Positions 14,613-24,530 are shown, counted from the first letter of the stretch. The stretch is DNA of 38,135 nt from Flavobacteriales bacterium (GCA_947449575.1 CANFRV010000033.1:1-38135), one strand, 5' to 3'. Numbers and translations: made by a program. Notes: generated from the letters alone by a model not told the origin.

Positions 14613-15700
14613 TACTTCAATTGTTTGTAAAAATAGTTATTTCTTTTGTCAGAAATTTCAGGGTGTAAAATATGAATTAAATCAGACAAAACATGATGCG
14701 GCTCAATGGCACTTCGTTCCCAAAATTCATTTCCAGCATAACCATACACTTTATTATTTAGCACTGCATCAAAATTAGAAAGAGTTGGTTGAGCATTTAG
14801 CAACTCTTTTTTGGATCCCGCACCTGGGTTGAACCAAAATTCAGTTGAACGATTGTCTTTCAAAATTTTCTCAAAACTACTTTTTAAACTTCCTGTTCCT
14901 TTCGTGTTGGAATAGATATACTTACAATTCGCATCAGTAAACAAAACAGCGTTGAAACTTTCACCAGCTGGAGAAATCCAAGTATCACCCACCATATTTC
15001 CGCTAAACAAAGTAGGTTTACTTTTACTAGATTTTGCTACTTGTTGTAATCTCTTGTATTCTTTTTCAACGTTTGTAAAATATTCGCTTGCCTCCTTTTC
15101 TTTTCCCGTTAAATAACCAAAAAGTTTAATCCATTCCGCTTTTCCTAAAGGATGATTTTCGCGCCAATCATAATTGCCTATACACACAATACCCATTTTC
15201 AATAATTGTTCTTCATATTGAAACGAGGTGCCAAATCCACTATAAATCAATACTTTTGCTTTGGAAGCAATGATTGATTCAACAGGAATTGCATTTTCAT
15301 CGCCCAATTCAAGGATTCTCCCTTGTTTGTATTTTTCTAAAATCTGAGGATTATGAATATACAAATGACTAGAAATTCCAGTAACTAATGGTAAAGAATT
15401 TAATTTTTCAAGCATTCCAATATGGGTAGAAGACAAGGCGATTACCGATGTAATGGGCGTCTTGATGACACTGTAACCGGTGGGAGCTTTTGAATTATTC
15501 TTAAGAAGAGCGATGCGCTGAACAATTTTATGAGATTCAGGATCTTTCAGATGTACTAGAACAAAATCCTTTTGTTCTAGTATCTCAAGATTTTTAGCAT
15601 ACTTTATCAGTGGATTTTTTATGGAATACTCCTCTTTTGACTTGTTTTGAGTACAAGCAATAAAAATCAATAAAAAGAAAAGTACAGAAATAAATTTCAT
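14612..15700 (-). CDS. Metal-chelate ABC transporter substrate-binding lipoprotein (FecB/BtuF-type)
   Basis: The 362-residue protein begins with a lipoprotein signal (ISVLFFLLIFIACTQNK; Cys at about 16). It continues as a helical-backbone periplasmic binding protein of the FecB/BtuF fold: SVIALSSTHIGMLEKLNSLPLVTGIS, then IIASKAKVLIYSGFGT, an interdomain helix with LFGYLTGKEKEASEYF, and VYGYAGNEFWERSAIEPHHVLSDLIHILHPE at the C-terminus. It captures the chelate and delivers it to the permease encoded next. The 5' region is too short to contain a cobalamin riboswitch, which slightly favours an iron-type substrate. A TATCTTTA box (15712-15705) ends four bases before the ATG, so the transcript may be nearly leaderless. 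Confidence 0.86.
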   Translation of the reverse strand: MKFISVLFFLLIFIACTQNKSKEEYSIKNPLIKYAKNLEILEQKDFVLVHLKDPESHKIVQRIALLKNNSKAPTGYSVIKTPITSVIALSSTHIGMLEKLNSLPLVTGISSHLYIHNPQILEKYKQGRILELGDENAIPVESIIASKAKVLIYSGFGTSFQYEEQLLKMGIVCIGNYDWRENHPLGKAEWIKLFGYLTGKEKEASEYFTNVEKEYKRLQQVAKSSKSKPTLFSGNMVGDTWISPAGESFNAVLFTDANCKYIYSNTKGTGSLKSSFEKILKDNRSTEFWFNPGAGSKKELLNAQPTLSNFDAVLNNKVYGYAGNEFWERSAIEPHHVLSDLIHILHPEISDKRNNYFYKQLK

Positions 15701-15755
15701 GGAGTAAAGATATCTAAAATCGATTTAAAATGGGGTATAACAAAAGGAATAATAC

Positions 15756-15786
15756 AAAAAAAGCTCGCTAAATTAGCGAGCTTTTT
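15756..15786 (-). terminator. Terminator of rpsF-rpsR-rplI operon
   Basis: AAAGCTCGCTAA and TTAGCGAGCTTT form a near-perfect stem of about twelve pairs with A and T tracts on each side. It lies 19 bases past the rplI stop on the minus strand and is structurally bidirectional. Confidence 0.8.
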
Positions 15787-15805
15787 CTTTTATCTTTAGA
15801 GATGA

Positions 15806-16252
15806 TTACTCACCTACCACTTCAAATTTGAAGGTTGGTTTAACCCCTTTGTGAAGGTTGGCTTCCACTTCATACGATCCAACTTCTTTAATTGGCTCAT
15901 TTTTAATTTTTAAAGATTTACGGTCAATATCAAAACCTAATCCTTTTAATACTTCAGAAATTTGAACTGTATTTACAGATCCAAATATTTTTCCGTTTTC
16001 ACCCGCTTTAGTAACAATTGTTAATGTTACTTCAGATAATTTAGCAGCTAACGCTTCCGCTTCAGCTAACACTTTACTTTCTTTGTGAGAACGTTGTTTC
16101 ATTGTTTCAGTATGTGCTTTTAAAGCAGATGCTGTAGCCAATAAACCATAACCTTGAGGAATCAAGAAATTACGACCGTAACCAGCTTTTACAGTAACGA
16201 CCTCATCCTTGTATCCAAGTTTGTCTACGTTTTTTTTAAGAATTACTTCCAT
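15806..16252 (-). CDS. rplI: 50S ribosomal protein L9
   Basis: The 148-residue protein begins MEVILKKNVDKLGYKDEVVTVKAGYGRNFLIPQGYGLLAT, the N-terminal RNA-binding domain of L9 with its GYGRN-L-P-G-A signature. A connecting helix and the C-terminal domain follow (KAGENGKIFGSVNTVQI, IGSYE-like KEVGSYEVEANLHKGV). L9 binds 23S rRNA and reaches toward the neighbouring ribosome. It is the last gene of the rpsF-rpsR-rplI operon, 32 bases after rpsR, and is followed by a strong terminator. Confidence 0.96.
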   Translation of the reverse strand: MEVILKKNVDKLGYKDEVVTVKAGYGRNFLIPQGYGLLATASALKAHTETMKQRSHKESKVLAEAEALAAKLSEVTLTIVTKAGENGKIFGSVNTVQISEVLKGLGFDIDRKSLKIKNEPIKEVGSYEVEANLHKGVKPTFKFEVVGE

Positions 16253-16284
16253 TTTGTTTTATTTTTTTACTGTTTACAATCGTC

Positions 16285-16548
16285 TTATTTCAACATATCT
16301 GCTACATACGGAAGGATAGCAATGTGACGCGCACGTTTAATTGCTTGACCAACTTTTTTCTGGTATTTTGCAGAAGTTCCAGTTAAACGGCGAGGTAAAA
16401 TTTTACCTTGCTCATTGATTAACTTTAATAGGTATCCACCATCTTTATAATCGATGAATTTAATTCCGCTTTTTTTGAAACGGCAATATTTATCTTTTCT
16501 GATCTCTATCGTGATAGGAGTCAAATAACGAACATCGTTTTGAGCCAT
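16285..16548 (-). CDS. rpsR: 30S ribosomal protein S18
   Basis: The 87-residue basic protein has the S18 core [17 protein letters not shown], then [43 protein letters not shown]. The C-terminal block is the canonical S18 signature. It contacts 16S rRNA and S6 in the small-subunit platform, in keeping with co-transcription with rpsF 25 bases upstream. Confidence 0.96.
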   Translation of the reverse strand: MAQNDVRYLTPITIEIRKDKYCRFKKSGIKFIDYKDGGYLLKLINEQGKILPRRLTGTSAKYQKKVGQAIKRARHIAILPYVADMLK

Positions 16549-16573
16549 TTTGCTTCTTTTTTAATGTTAATAA

Positions 16574-16930
16574 TTAAGCTTCAGCTGAAGCAGTCTTTTT
16601 TGCACCCATTTTCGCTCTTCTATTAATAGAATACGCTAAATGATCTCTGTCCATTCTTGTAGTAAGGAAACGCATAACACGTTCATCACGTTTAAAGGCA
16701 AGTTCTAAGTCAGCAACCAAGCTTCCTTCCGCTTCAAATTCTACTAAAAAGTAAAATCCAGTTGATTTTTTTTGGATTGGATACGCTAATTTACGTAAGC
16801 CCCAATTCTCTGTGTGCTTAATTTTTCCACCTAAAGTTGCAACTTCAGTCTCGAATTTTTGCACTGCTTCCTTTGTCTGATCATCAGACAAAACGGGAGT
16901 TAAAATGAAAACAGTTTCGTAAGAATTCAT
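16574..16930 (-). CDS. rpsF: 30S ribosomal protein S6
   Basis: The 118-residue protein has the S6 fold: [52 protein letters not shown] and [15 protein letters not shown], followed by a basic, Ala-rich C-terminal extension ([15 protein letters not shown]). S6 pairs with S18 on the small subunit. It is the first gene of the operon, with a TATCTTTG box on the minus strand 34 bases upstream. Confidence 0.96.
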   Translation of the reverse strand: MNSYETVFILTPVLSDDQTKEAVQKFETEVATLGGKIKHTENWGLRKLAYPIQKKSTGFYFLVEFEAEGSLVADLELAFKRDERVMRFLTTRMDRDHLAYSINRRAKMGAKKTASAEA

Positions 16931-16964
16931 AAGATTTTTAATTAATTGATAATTTTTAAGAGGA

Positions 16965-16972
16965 CAAAGATA
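16965..16972 (-). promoter_or_regulatory. -7 promoter box of rpsF operon
   Basis: Minus-strand TATCTTTG (16972-16965), an exact TAnnTTTG match and the same octamer as before rpmH. The -33 region has no obvious TTTG. Confidence 0.5.
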
Positions 16973-17035
16973 GAGAATTTTTCTTACATTCCTTGTTTTC
17001 GTTGGATTTATTTTAAAAAATTAGATTCAAAATGG

Positions 17036-17150
17036 AAAGATTCAAGATTTTAAGAACAAAGACTTTTAGACCAGACATTTTTTCTCAACTCAAACTCATC
17101 AGACTATGAGCGCAGCGGTCTAACATCTATGAGCGATAGCGTTCTTACAT
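17036..17150. repeat. Intergenic repeat cluster with two CTATGAGCG units
   Basis: CTATGAGCGCAGCGGTCTAA begins at 17104 and a 24-base relative, CTATGAGCGATAGCGTTCTT, begins at 17127; both end in ACAT. Upstream, AGATTCAAGATTTTAAG and TTTTAGACCAGACAT echo the hairpin elements at 8661 and 11740, which also carry the complement-like AGACTGCTGCACTAT. The stretch 16973-17157 contains no gene. It looks like a decayed member of a dispersed intergenic repeat family. Confidence 0.5.
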
Positions 17151-17157
17151 CTACCAA

Positions 17158-19131
17158 CTATTTTCTCATAATTTTTCTAATAATCTGTTCTCCATCTTCG
17201 GTTTCGATTTGAAACATATACAATCCAGCTTGAAATTCTGAAATATTTATTTTTTCAGCTGTTTTTACTTTTCTTGAAAAACATAATTTCCCTGATGGAT
17301 CAATAATTTTAACATGGTATAATTCGTCTTTACCCGATACAATTTCCACAAAATCTGCGCTTGGATTCGGATACAAGGAAATTGAATTATTTACTTCTAT
17401 CTCCTCCATTTTTGCTGTTCCTAGACTCAAATCATGCTGGATAGAACCCACATTATTAACAATCCAATTTTCTGGATCAATTGCACTTAAATTCGTTACA
17501 TTATTTAATCCATTAATAATGAAATTCTCATTTACGGATTGTATATCAAAACGAACGATCGTATCACTCATCCCTGTTCGCTGAAATCGAATATCTAAAT
17601 CATTTGTAAACAAAGGCGTAACACTTGGCTTTGAAGTGGTATGCGTAACATTTACATGCAAATCATTGTCCACCACATTCCATTTAGCAGAATAAGTCGG
17701 AAAGCCTTCTCCAAAATACCACTGCTCAAAAGTTTCTGACAAATCTAAACTTGAAACATTTTCCATAATTTGTTGCACATCCACTCCTATTGCTGTTGAA
17801 AAAGAAAAATTAGATTGATAATTTTGTAAAGCTGAAAAAAAGTGAGCATCATTATTTAGCATGTATCTTAGTGTATGTATGAATGCTGCGCCTTTGTCAT
17901 ACGTTAAGCGACTATCAAAAATGCGACTTCCATTTAAACTATCTTCGACCCAAATACTTCCACCAACTTCACTTTTTATATTATTATGTCGCCCATTCAT
18001 ATCCGAAACCTCATCTCCTGGATACATTTCTTCCAACATCAAATATTCAGCATAAGAAGCAAAACCTTCGTTTACCCAGATATCCGACCATGATTTGCAA
18101 GTCACATGATCGCCCCACCATTGATGCGCTAATTCATGAGCAGTTAATGTATTATCAAAAAACCCTTGAGTCGTCATTGTTTGATGCTCCATTCCTCCTC
18201 CCAAAGGAGCCATGCAATGCCCGTACTTCTCTTTATAGAATGGATAGAGTCCAAATACGCTTGAAAAATATTCTATAAAGTCAACTGTCTCATCTATATC
18301 TGTTTGAAAGTTTGGTAAGGTCAAAGGATTATTATAAATGAAATTCTGAATAGGAATAGGATTAGGTGCACCAATTGGATTTGCATAAACCGTATAATCT
18401 ACATATTCAGCTACAGCTACAGAAATTAAGTAATAATCTATCGGATACTGGTGTTTCCACATAAACTTTGTTGTACCATCTCCTAAATCAATCTCATTCA
18501 CCAACACTCCATTTGACCCCGCTTTGCAAGTTGAAGGAACCGTAATATTTACATCAACACTATCCGCTTTGTCCGTTAATGATTGCTTGCATGGAAACCA
18601 TTCAAATGCAGAAAATGGTTCACTCAAAGACCAAGTTACTTTATTTCCCCATGATGGAGAATTATCATTTGTCATACCTGAACCTCCCAAAGGATTTGAT
18701 GAAACATCTGGAGGTGATCCATTGTAAGTAACAGAAATTATAAAGGATTCATCCATTAAAAGATTAACAGGAACTTTAATTGCAGACAATTTTCTAGTGT
18801 AGTTTACCGCACTTCCATTTAATCTTATTTCAGAAATTGTAAATGTTTCAAATAATTCGAACCAAACTGAATCTAGGTTTTCTTTAGCCGCGCCGTGAAT
18901 TTCGACCGTACCTGAAAGATCTGTTGAAATGTTGGTCATATTTAAATCCAGTAGATAATAATGAACATCATAGCGCTCAGTTTGAGCAATTTGTTCAACG
19001 GTAAGGGTATTGCTTTTCAATAACTTATTCTTGCTTTTTATGTTGGAACAAGAAAACTCTTCTTTTTGAGCTAACAAGGAAATAGGCAGAATGAACGTTA
19101 ATAGCGATAATAAAGCACCTGGATGTTTCAT
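17158..19131 (-). CDS. Secreted M1-family metallo-aminopeptidase with T9SS sorting tail
   Basis: The 657-residue protein starts with a signal peptide (about 1-21, LLSLLTFILPISLLAQ). An M1 N-terminal beta domain follows, then the catalytic domain with GGMEHQTMT (the GxMEN-like substrate site, His replacing Asn) and HELAHQWWGD at about 332-341, and the third zinc ligand Glu in VNEGFASYAEY 18 residues further on. The zinc site is complete, so it should be an active aminopeptidase. Residues from about 580 form a T9SS type A sorting domain: SISLYPNPSADFVEI, a beta sandwich with GLYMFQIET, and a basic end IIRKIMRK. The protein is therefore predicted to be exported by the type IX system and released or anchored at the surface. 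It lacks the long helical C-terminal domain of PepN, which is usual for this secreted subfamily. Confidence 0.9.
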   Translation of the reverse strand: MKHPGALLSLLTFILPISLLAQKEEFSCSNIKSKNKLLKSNTLTVEQIAQTERYDVHYYLLDLNMTNISTDLSGTVEIHGAAKENLDSVWFELFETFTISEIRLNGSAVNYTRKLSAIKVPVNLLMDESFIISVTYNGSPPDVSSNPLGGSGMTNDNSPSWGNKVTWSLSEPFSAFEWFPCKQSLTDKADSVDVNITVPSTCKAGSNGVLVNEIDLGDGTTKFMWKHQYPIDYYLISVAVAEYVDYTVYANPIGAPNPIPIQNFIYNNPLTLPNFQTDIDETVDFIEYFSSVFGLYPFYKEKYGHCMAPLGGGMEHQTMTTQGFFDNTLTAHELAHQWWGDHVTCKSWSDIWVNEGFASYAEYLMLEEMYPGDEVSDMNGRHNNIKSEVGGSIWVEDSLNGSRIFDSRLTYDKGAAFIHTLRYMLNNDAHFFSALQNYQSNFSFSTAIGVDVQQIMENVSSLDLSETFEQWYFGEGFPTYSAKWNVVDNDLHVNVTHTTSKPSVTPLFTNDLDIRFQRTGMSDTIVRFDIQSVNENFIINGLNNVTNLSAIDPENWIVNNVGSIQHDLSLGTAKMEEIEVNNSISLYPNPSADFVEIVSGKDELYHVKIIDPSGKLCFSRKVKTAEKINISEFQAGLYMFQIETEDGEQIIRKIMRK

Positions 19132-19148
19132 AGTATAAATAGTTTTCT

Positions 19149-19177
19149 CAAATATACTAGGATAATATCAATAACAA
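19149..19177 (-). promoter_or_regulatory. Promoter of M1 peptidase gene (TTG-N18-TATATTTG)
   Basis: On the minus strand TTG (19177-19175) and TATATTTG (19156-19149) are 18 bases apart. The leader to ATG 19131 would be about 14 bases. Confidence 0.55.
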
Positions 19178-19402
19178 TAAACAATTTATTTAAACGGTAT
19201 ATTTTATATAGTAAAAGAACATATAACTGTTTTTTTGCTAATACAAGATTCTGATCGAACATAATAAATGGTCTAATGGAAAGAATCTAAAAATCTAACG
19301 TCGCAAGGTCAAAAAACTTTCTTTTAAAAACCGAAAGAAATTTAATTCAAATTGCTTAATTTCGCGGCAGACATTAAAAGTAGATCTTAAATAACACAAT
19401 TT

Positions 19403-21667
19403 ATGGTATTCGATTTAGACATGATTAAAAAGGTGTATGCCTTATTTCCAGAAAGAGTAGAAGCTGCTCGTAAAATAGTTGGTAAACCTTTAACTTTGAC
19501 AGAAAAGATTCTTTTCACTCATTTATGGGACGGAAAAGCTACCGAAAATTTTGAAAGAGGAAATTCATATGTTGATTTCGCTCCTGACCGAGTAGCAATG
19601 CAAGATGCAACTGCACAAATGGCTTTATTGCAATTCATGCAAGCTGGAAAACCAAAAGTAGCGGTTCCTTCAACTGTTCACGCGGATCACTTGATCCAGG
19701 CAAGAGTGGGTGCTTCAAAAGATTTACAAGATTCTATTAACCAAAATAATGAAGTTTTTAACTTCTTGTCTTCCATTTCTAATAAATACGGCATCGGTTT
19801 TTGGAAACCAGGTGCTGGAATTATTCATCAAGTGGTCTTAGAAAATTATGCTTTCCCTGGTGGAATGATGATTGGAACTGATTCTCATACCGTAAATGCG
19901 GGTGGTCTCGGAATGGTAGCGATTGGAGTTGGTGGAGCGGATGCAGTGGATGTGATGGCAGGCATGGCGTGGGAACTTAAATTTCCAAAACTAATTGGAA
20001 TTAAATTAACTGGTAAACTAAATGGATGGGCTTCTGCTAAAGATGTCATTCTAAAAGTGGCTGATATACTAACGGTGAAAGGCGGTACAGGTTGTATTGT
20101 TGAATATTTTGGAGAAGGAGCTATTTCTTTATCTTGTACTGGAAAAGGTACGATTTGTAACATGGGTGCAGAAATTGGAGCAACAACTTCCACTTTTGGT
20201 TATGATGATTCAATGAGAAGATATTTAGCTGCAACAGGTCGTCAAGATGTCGTGGATGCTGCGAATGCAATTGCTGAACACTTGACAGGTGATGCTGAAG
20301 TCTATGCGAATCCTGAAGCTTATTTTGATCAAGTGATTGAAATTAATTTATCTGAATTAGAGCCTCAAATTAATGGACCTTTTACGCCAGATAGAGGAAC
20401 TTCAATTTCTAAAATGAAAGAGGAAGCTACTGCGAATGATTGGCCAATGAAAGTTGAATGGGGATTGATTGGTTCTTGCACCAACTCTTCCTACGAAGAT
20501 ATGTCTCGTGCTGCTTCAATCGCTAAACAAGCGATCGAAAAAGGATTAACACCAAAAGCTGAATTTGGAATAAATCCTGGTTCAGAACAAGTTAGATACA
20601 CTATTGCGCGTGATGGAATTATTGATACGTTCGAAAAAATAGGTACAAAAGTATTTACGAATGCTTGTGGTCCTTGTATCGGTCAATGGGATAGACCTGG
20701 AGCTGAAAAAGGTGAGAAAAATACGATTATTCATTCTTTTAATAGAAATTTCTCGAAAAGAGCAGATGGAAATCCAAATACCCACGCATTTGTTGCTTCT
20801 CCTGAAATCGTTGCTGCAATAGCTATCGCGGGAGATTTAGGTTTCAATCCTTTAACAGATACGTTGACAAATGACAAAGGAGAACAAGTGAAATTTGACG
20901 CTCCAACTGGATGGGAATTGCCTCCAAAAGGATTTGATGTGGAAGATTCGGGCTACCAAGCTCCCGCTGAAGATGGATCAAGTGTTGTTATCTCAGTTGC
21001 TGCTGACTCAAGTCGTTTGCAATTACTAGAATCTTTCGATGCATGGGATGGTCAAAACATTAGCGGATTAAAATTATTAATCAAAGCTGCTGGTAAATGT
21101 ACTACTGATCATATCTCTATGGCGGGACCATGGTTGAAATACAGAGGTCACTTAGATAATATTTCAAATAATATGTTGATTGGTGCTGAAAATGCATTCA
21201 ACGGAAAAGCAAATACGGTTAAAAATCAATTAACAGGCGTTTATGGTGAAGTACCAGCTGTTCAAAGAGCATACAAAGCAGCAGGAGTTCCTTCAATTGT
21301 TGTTGGTGATCATAATTACGGTGAAGGTTCTTCTCGTGAGCACGCTGCAATGGAACCTCGACATTTAGGAGTAAAAGCGATAATCGTAAAATCTTTCGCT
21401 AGAATCCATGAAACGAATTTGAAAAAACAAGGTATTTTAGGTTTGACATTCGCTACAGAATCTGATTACACTAAAATTCTTGAAAATGACACGTTCAATT
21501 TTACAGATTTAAAAGACATCGCTCCTGGTAAACAAATTACCTTGGAAGTGGTGCATGAAAATGGCACAAAAGAAAACATCATGTTGAATCATACCTATAA
21601 TGAGCAACAAATTGATTGGTACAAAGCTGGTTCTGCTTTGAACTTGATTAAGATGCAAGAAGCTTAA
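19403..21667 (+). CDS. acn: Aconitate hydratase (mitochondrial-type aconitase)
   Basis: The 754-residue protein interconverts citrate and isocitrate in the TCA cycle. All three [4Fe-4S] cysteines are present: C359 in [11 protein letters not shown], and C422 and C425 in [13 protein letters not shown]. Other hallmarks are [49 protein letters not shown], and in the swivel domain [27 protein letters not shown] and [22 protein letters not shown]. The length and the N-terminal [16 protein letters not shown] fit the mitochondrial-type branch (as in many Bacteroidota) rather than AcnA or AcnB of Escherichia. It is monocistronic, with a TAATTTCG box at 19357 as a weak promoter candidate and a terminator after it. 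Confidence 0.95.
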   Translation: MVFDLDMIKKVYALFPERVEAARKIVGKPLTLTEKILFTHLWDGKATENFERGNSYVDFAPDRVAMQDATAQMALLQFMQAGKPKVAVPSTVHADHLIQARVGASKDLQDSINQNNEVFNFLSSISNKYGIGFWKPGAGIIHQVVLENYAFPGGMMIGTDSHTVNAGGLGMVAIGVGGADAVDVMAGMAWELKFPKLIGIKLTGKLNGWASAKDVILKVADILTVKGGTGCIVEYFGEGAISLSCTGKGTICNMGAEIGATTSTFGYDDSMRRYLAATGRQDVVDAANAIAEHLTGDAEVYANPEAYFDQVIEINLSELEPQINGPFTPDRGTSISKMKEEATANDWPMKVEWGLIGSCTNSSYEDMSRAASIAKQAIEKGLTPKAEFGINPGSEQVRYTIARDGIIDTFEKIGTKVFTNACGPCIGQWDRPGAEKGEKNTIIHSFNRNFSKRADGNPNTHAFVASPEIVAAIAIAGDLGFNPLTDTLTNDKGEQVKFDAPTGWELPPKGFDVEDSGYQAPAEDGSSVVISVAADSSRLQLLESFDAWDGQNISGLKLLIKAAGKCTTDHISMAGPWLKYRGHLDNISNNMLIGAENAFNGKANTVKNQLTGVYGEVPAVQRAYKAAGVPSIVVGDHNYGEGSSREHAAMEPRHLGVKAIIVKSFARIHETNLKKQGILGLTFATESDYTKILENDTFNFTDLKDIAPGKQITLEVVHENGTKENIMLNHTYNEQQIDWYKAGSALNLIKMQEA

Positions 21668-21670
21668 TAC

Positions 21671-21709
21671 AAAAAAAGGCTGTTTTCATTGATTTCAGCC
21701 TTTTTTTTT
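21671..21709 (+). terminator. Terminator after aconitase gene
   Basis: AAAAAGGCTG (ending 21682) pairs with CAGCCTTTTT (from 21696), with 13 bases of loop and a T-run of nine. It starts four bases after the stop codon. Confidence 0.8.
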
Positions 21710-21790
21710 ATGAGAATATTTAAAATTATTAGAACCTTTATAAAATAAAACCGTAGACCGACATTAAATTCACACTAAAACTACATTAAT

Positions 21791-22408
21791 ATGAAAAAGA
21801 CATTACTTAAAATCACCGCAATTGCTCTTCTTGTAATTGCACCTATGTATGCTCAAAGTCAAATCAATGCGAAAGGTTCAGTCGTTGTTGACCCTTATTA
21901 TGGTTTCCCTAATTTTGGAAAGGCATTTTTATCGTCAATTGAAAGTAATAGCACAGGTGTAAGTACCACAGCAATTGGACCGTGTGGATTGAGAGCGGAA
22001 TACATGCTTGCAGATAAATTTGGAATGGGAGTAGACTTCATTTACAACAGTATGAGTGGATCTTACCAAATAGATTCGTTAAACACTGATCAAACAGTAT
22101 ACAAATCGTATGATTCAAAACTGGCAATGCAACGATATAGAGTACAATTAAGAATGAATTATCACTTTCTTACTGAAGACAAAGTAGATGCGTATATAGG
22201 ATTTGGTGCTGGAACAAACATTAGAAGATACGTATATAAAACAGATATGCCGAATGCAGGAGAGTTTTCAGAATCAGGATCATTACTGCCATTTTCGTTA
22301 AGACTTGCATTAGGTGTTCGCTATTACTTTACAAACAACATCGGTCTTAATTCAGAAATAGGATTAGGAGGACCATTGGTATCTCTTGGAGTTTCATTTA
22401 GATTCTAA
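21791..22408 (+). CDS. Outer-membrane beta-barrel protein
   Basis: The 205-residue protein begins with a signal peptide (MKKTLLKITAIALLVIAPMYAQS). The mature part is rich in amphipathic beta strands (RYRVQLRMNYHF, DAYIGFGAGTNIRRYVY, FSLRLALGVRYYF, NIGLNSEIGLGG) and ends in SLGVSFRF, with the terminal Phe typical of barrels inserted by BAM. It fits the generic OmpW/porin-family small barrels of Bacteroidota. The function is unknown. It stands alone between two terminators. No TAnnTTTG box is seen upstream, so a different sigma factor is possible. Confidence 0.75.
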   Translation: MKKTLLKITAIALLVIAPMYAQSQINAKGSVVVDPYYGFPNFGKAFLSSIESNSTGVSTTAIGPCGLRAEYMLADKFGMGVDFIYNSMSGSYQIDSLNTDQTVYKSYDSKLAMQRYRVQLRMNYHFLTEDKVDAYIGFGAGTNIRRYVYKTDMPNAGEFSESGSLLPFSLRLALGVRYYFTNNIGLNSEIGLGGPLVSLGVSFRF

Positions 22409-22425
22409 AAAAATATAAGAGGTGA

Positions 22426-22466
22426 AAAAAAGGGCTGCATCAAGATTTGATACAGCCCTTTTTTTA
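22426..22466 (+). terminator. Bidirectional terminator between barrel gene and dapD
   Basis: AAAAAGGGCTG-CATCAA and TTGATA-CAGCCCTTTTT form a stem of about 17 pairs with one C/A mismatch and a three-base loop, flanked by A and T runs. It lies 18 bases past the barrel gene stop; dapD converges from the right. Confidence 0.85.
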
Positions 22467-22546
22467 TGCTTTTTTTAATGTTGAATTCTTACTATGGGAT
22501 ATTGAATTAATTAAACATTAGCATCTAGCATTCAATATTTCTTATT

Positions 22547-23356
22547 TTAAACCGCAACATTATGCTCTCTTAATGCATCATTCAAAGACGTTTTCAAATC
22601 AGTAGATTCTTTTCGTTTTCCTATTATTAAGGCGCAAGGAACTTGAAAATCTCCTGCAGGAAATGTTTTGGTGTAAGAACCTGGAATTACCACGCATCTT
22701 TCTGGAACATAACCAATGTATTCGACTGGCTTATCTCCAGATACATCAATGATTTTAGTCGATTTCGTTAAAACAACATTTGCTCCTAAGACTGCTTCTT
22801 TACAAACTCTCACTCCTTCAACAACGATACACCTTGAACCAATAAAAGCTCCATCTTCGATGATCACTGGCGAAGCTTGCAAAGGCTCCAAAACACCTCC
22901 AATACCTACTCCACCGCTCAAATGCACATTTTTGCCTATTTGCGCACACGAACCTACCGTTGCCCATGTGTCAACCATTGTACCAGAATCTACATACGCA
23001 CCAATATTTACATAGGACGGCATTAATATCACTCCTGGAGCTATAAAAGCACCATAACGCGCCACTGCAGGCGGAACTACCCTCACTCCTAATTCTTTGT
23101 AATTTGTTTTTAAAGCCATTTTATCATGAAATTCAAATGGGCCGACTTCAATCGTTTCCATTTGCCGAATTGGAAAATACATTACAACCGCTTTCTTCAC
23201 CCACTCATTTACAATCCACTCACCATTTATATCCGGCTCAGCAACACGTAAAATCCCTTTATCAATATCTTCAATTACGTGATTAATTGCTTCAATTGTT
23301 TCCTTTTCTTTTAATAAGTCACGGTTTTCCCATGCTGCTTCAATAATTGATCTCAT
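22547..23356 (-). CDS. dapD: 2,3,4,5-tetrahydropyridine-2,6-dicarboxylate N-succinyltransferase
   Basis: The 269-residue enzyme transfers succinyl from succinyl-CoA to tetrahydrodipicolinate in the succinylase branch of lysine and diaminopimelate synthesis. The N-terminal helical domain (IIEAAWENRDLL, INGEWIVNEWVKKAVVMYFPI) is followed by a left-handed beta-helix of hexapeptide repeats (about 100-230). Family signatures include RYGAFIAPGVILMPSYVNIGAYVDSGTMVDTWATVGSCAQIGKNVHLSGGVGIGGVLEPLQA. The length is close to the usual 274 residues. It has a 171-base gap to accA, so it is probably a separate unit. Confidence 0.96.
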   Translation of the reverse strand: MRSIIEAAWENRDLLKEKETIEAINHVIEDIDKGILRVAEPDINGEWIVNEWVKKAVVMYFPIRQMETIEVGPFEFHDKMALKTNYKELGVRVVPPAVARYGAFIAPGVILMPSYVNIGAYVDSGTMVDTWATVGSCAQIGKNVHLSGGVGIGGVLEPLQASPVIIEDGAFIGSRCIVVEGVRVCKEAVLGANVVLTKSTKIIDVSGDKPVEYIGYVPERCVVIPGSYTKTFPAGDFQVPCALIIGKRKESTDLKTSLNDALREHNVAV

Positions 23357-23464
23357 TTTTTATGTGTTTTAAATAACGTAAATTTCTATCAATGTTAAAA
23401 ATAATTTTAATCCCTAAAACCAAAACAACCGATGATCACACCGGCCGTTTTAATTTGAATTTTT

Positions 23465-23520
23465 CAATCTATAATCTGCAATTTGCAATCTATAATCTGC
23501 AATTTGTAATTTGTAATTTA
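23465..23520. repeat. Perfect 21-bp tandem duplicate with degenerate tail
   Basis: A 21-base unit beginning CAATCTATAATCTGCAATTT occupies 23465-23485 and is repeated exactly at 23486-23506, followed by two TAATTTR heptamers to 23520. It lies in the gap between accA and dapD, immediately after the accA stop. Low-complexity intergenic repeat, no function evident. Confidence 0.7.
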
Positions 23521-23527
23521 ATCTAAT

Positions 23528-24481
23528 TTATTTCCAAACACCCATCGAGCAAAATTTTTCAATTCTATCCTCAATGCGTTTTTCTGGTTTCACTTTTTCA
23601 AGTGCTGCAAGATATTTTTTAATATCTCCTTTCACAATCGCAAACATATCTTCCTGGTTACGATGAGCACCGCTTAATGGTTCTTTAATTACATCATCTA
23701 CTAATTTTAAGCGCTTCATGTCTGTGGATGTTAATTTCAATGCATCTGCTGCTTTTTCTTTAAAATCCCATGATCTCCAAAGTATAGATGAGCAAGATTC
23801 TGGAGAAATAACTGAATACCATGTGTTTTCCAACATCACCACTTTGTCTCCAACACCTATTCCAAGCGCTCCTCCTGATGCTCCTTCACCTATAATAATA
23901 CAAATAACAGGAACTTTCAATCGCATCATTTCATAAATATTTCTAGCGATTGCTTCTCCTTGTCCACGCTCTTCTGCTTCTAATCCTGGATAAGCTCCTG
24001 GAGTATCAATAATAGTAACGATTGGCTTATTAAATTTCTCTGCTAATTTCATTAATCGCAAAGCTTTTCTATATCCTTCTGGATTTGGCATTCCAAAATT
24101 GCGATATTGACGCATTTTCGTATTTATTCCTTTTTGCTGACCAATAAACATAACTGTTTTTCCGTCTAACAAACCAAAACCACCAATCATTGCTTTATCA
24201 TCTTTTACAGTCCGATCTCCATGCAATTCTTGAAAAGTTCCATCCGTAATCGCATTGATATATGCTAATGTATAAGGTCTATCCGGGTGACGTGATAATT
24301 GAACACGTTGCCAAGGTGTTAACCCTGAAAAAATATCTTTAGTCACCTTTGCAAGTTTAACTTCAAGCTCTTTCACCTTGTCAGTCATATCTAATTCAGC
24401 GCTCGCTCCGATTTCCTTCGTCTGCTCGATTTGATCTTCTAAAGCTTTAATTGGTTCTTCGAAATCTAAATATGTTGCCAT
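23528..24481 (-). CDS. accA: Acetyl-CoA carboxylase carboxyltransferase subunit alpha
   Basis: The 317-residue protein begins with the AccA N-terminus ([17 protein letters not shown]) and a helical segment. It continues with [43 protein letters not shown], the crotonase-like core [34 protein letters not shown] and the oxyanion/CoA region [19 protein letters not shown]. With AccD it transfers the carboxyl group from biotin to acetyl-CoA to make malonyl-CoA, the first step of fatty-acid synthesis. accD and accB are not in this window. The start is 61 bases from the divergent ispE start, so the two promoters lie in a very short shared region (TATTTTCG on the minus strand at about 24517-24510). 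Confidence 0.96.
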   Translation of the reverse strand: MATYLDFEEPIKALEDQIEQTKEIGASAELDMTDKVKELEVKLAKVTKDIFSGLTPWQRVQLSRHPDRPYTLAYINAITDGTFQELHGDRTVKDDKAMIGGFGLLDGKTVMFIGQQKGINTKMRQYRNFGMPNPEGYRKALRLMKLAEKFNKPIVTIIDTPGAYPGLEAEERGQGEAIARNIYEMMRLKVPVICIIIGEGASGGALGIGVGDKVVMLENTWYSVISPESCSSILWRSWDFKEKAADALKLTSTDMKRLKLVDDVIKEPLSGAHRNQEDMFAIVKGDIKKYLAALEKVKPEKRIEDRIEKFCSMGVWK

Positions 24482-24530
24482 TTTATTCTTTTTTGAGAGC
24501 CGAAAGTTACGAAAATAGTTTGCTTTTTCC

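Noticed and set aside
15700-15755. Cobalamin or other riboswitch before the metal-chelate importer
   Set aside because: The space between the rplI terminator and the start codon is only about 55 bases, and a promoter-like box abuts the ATG.
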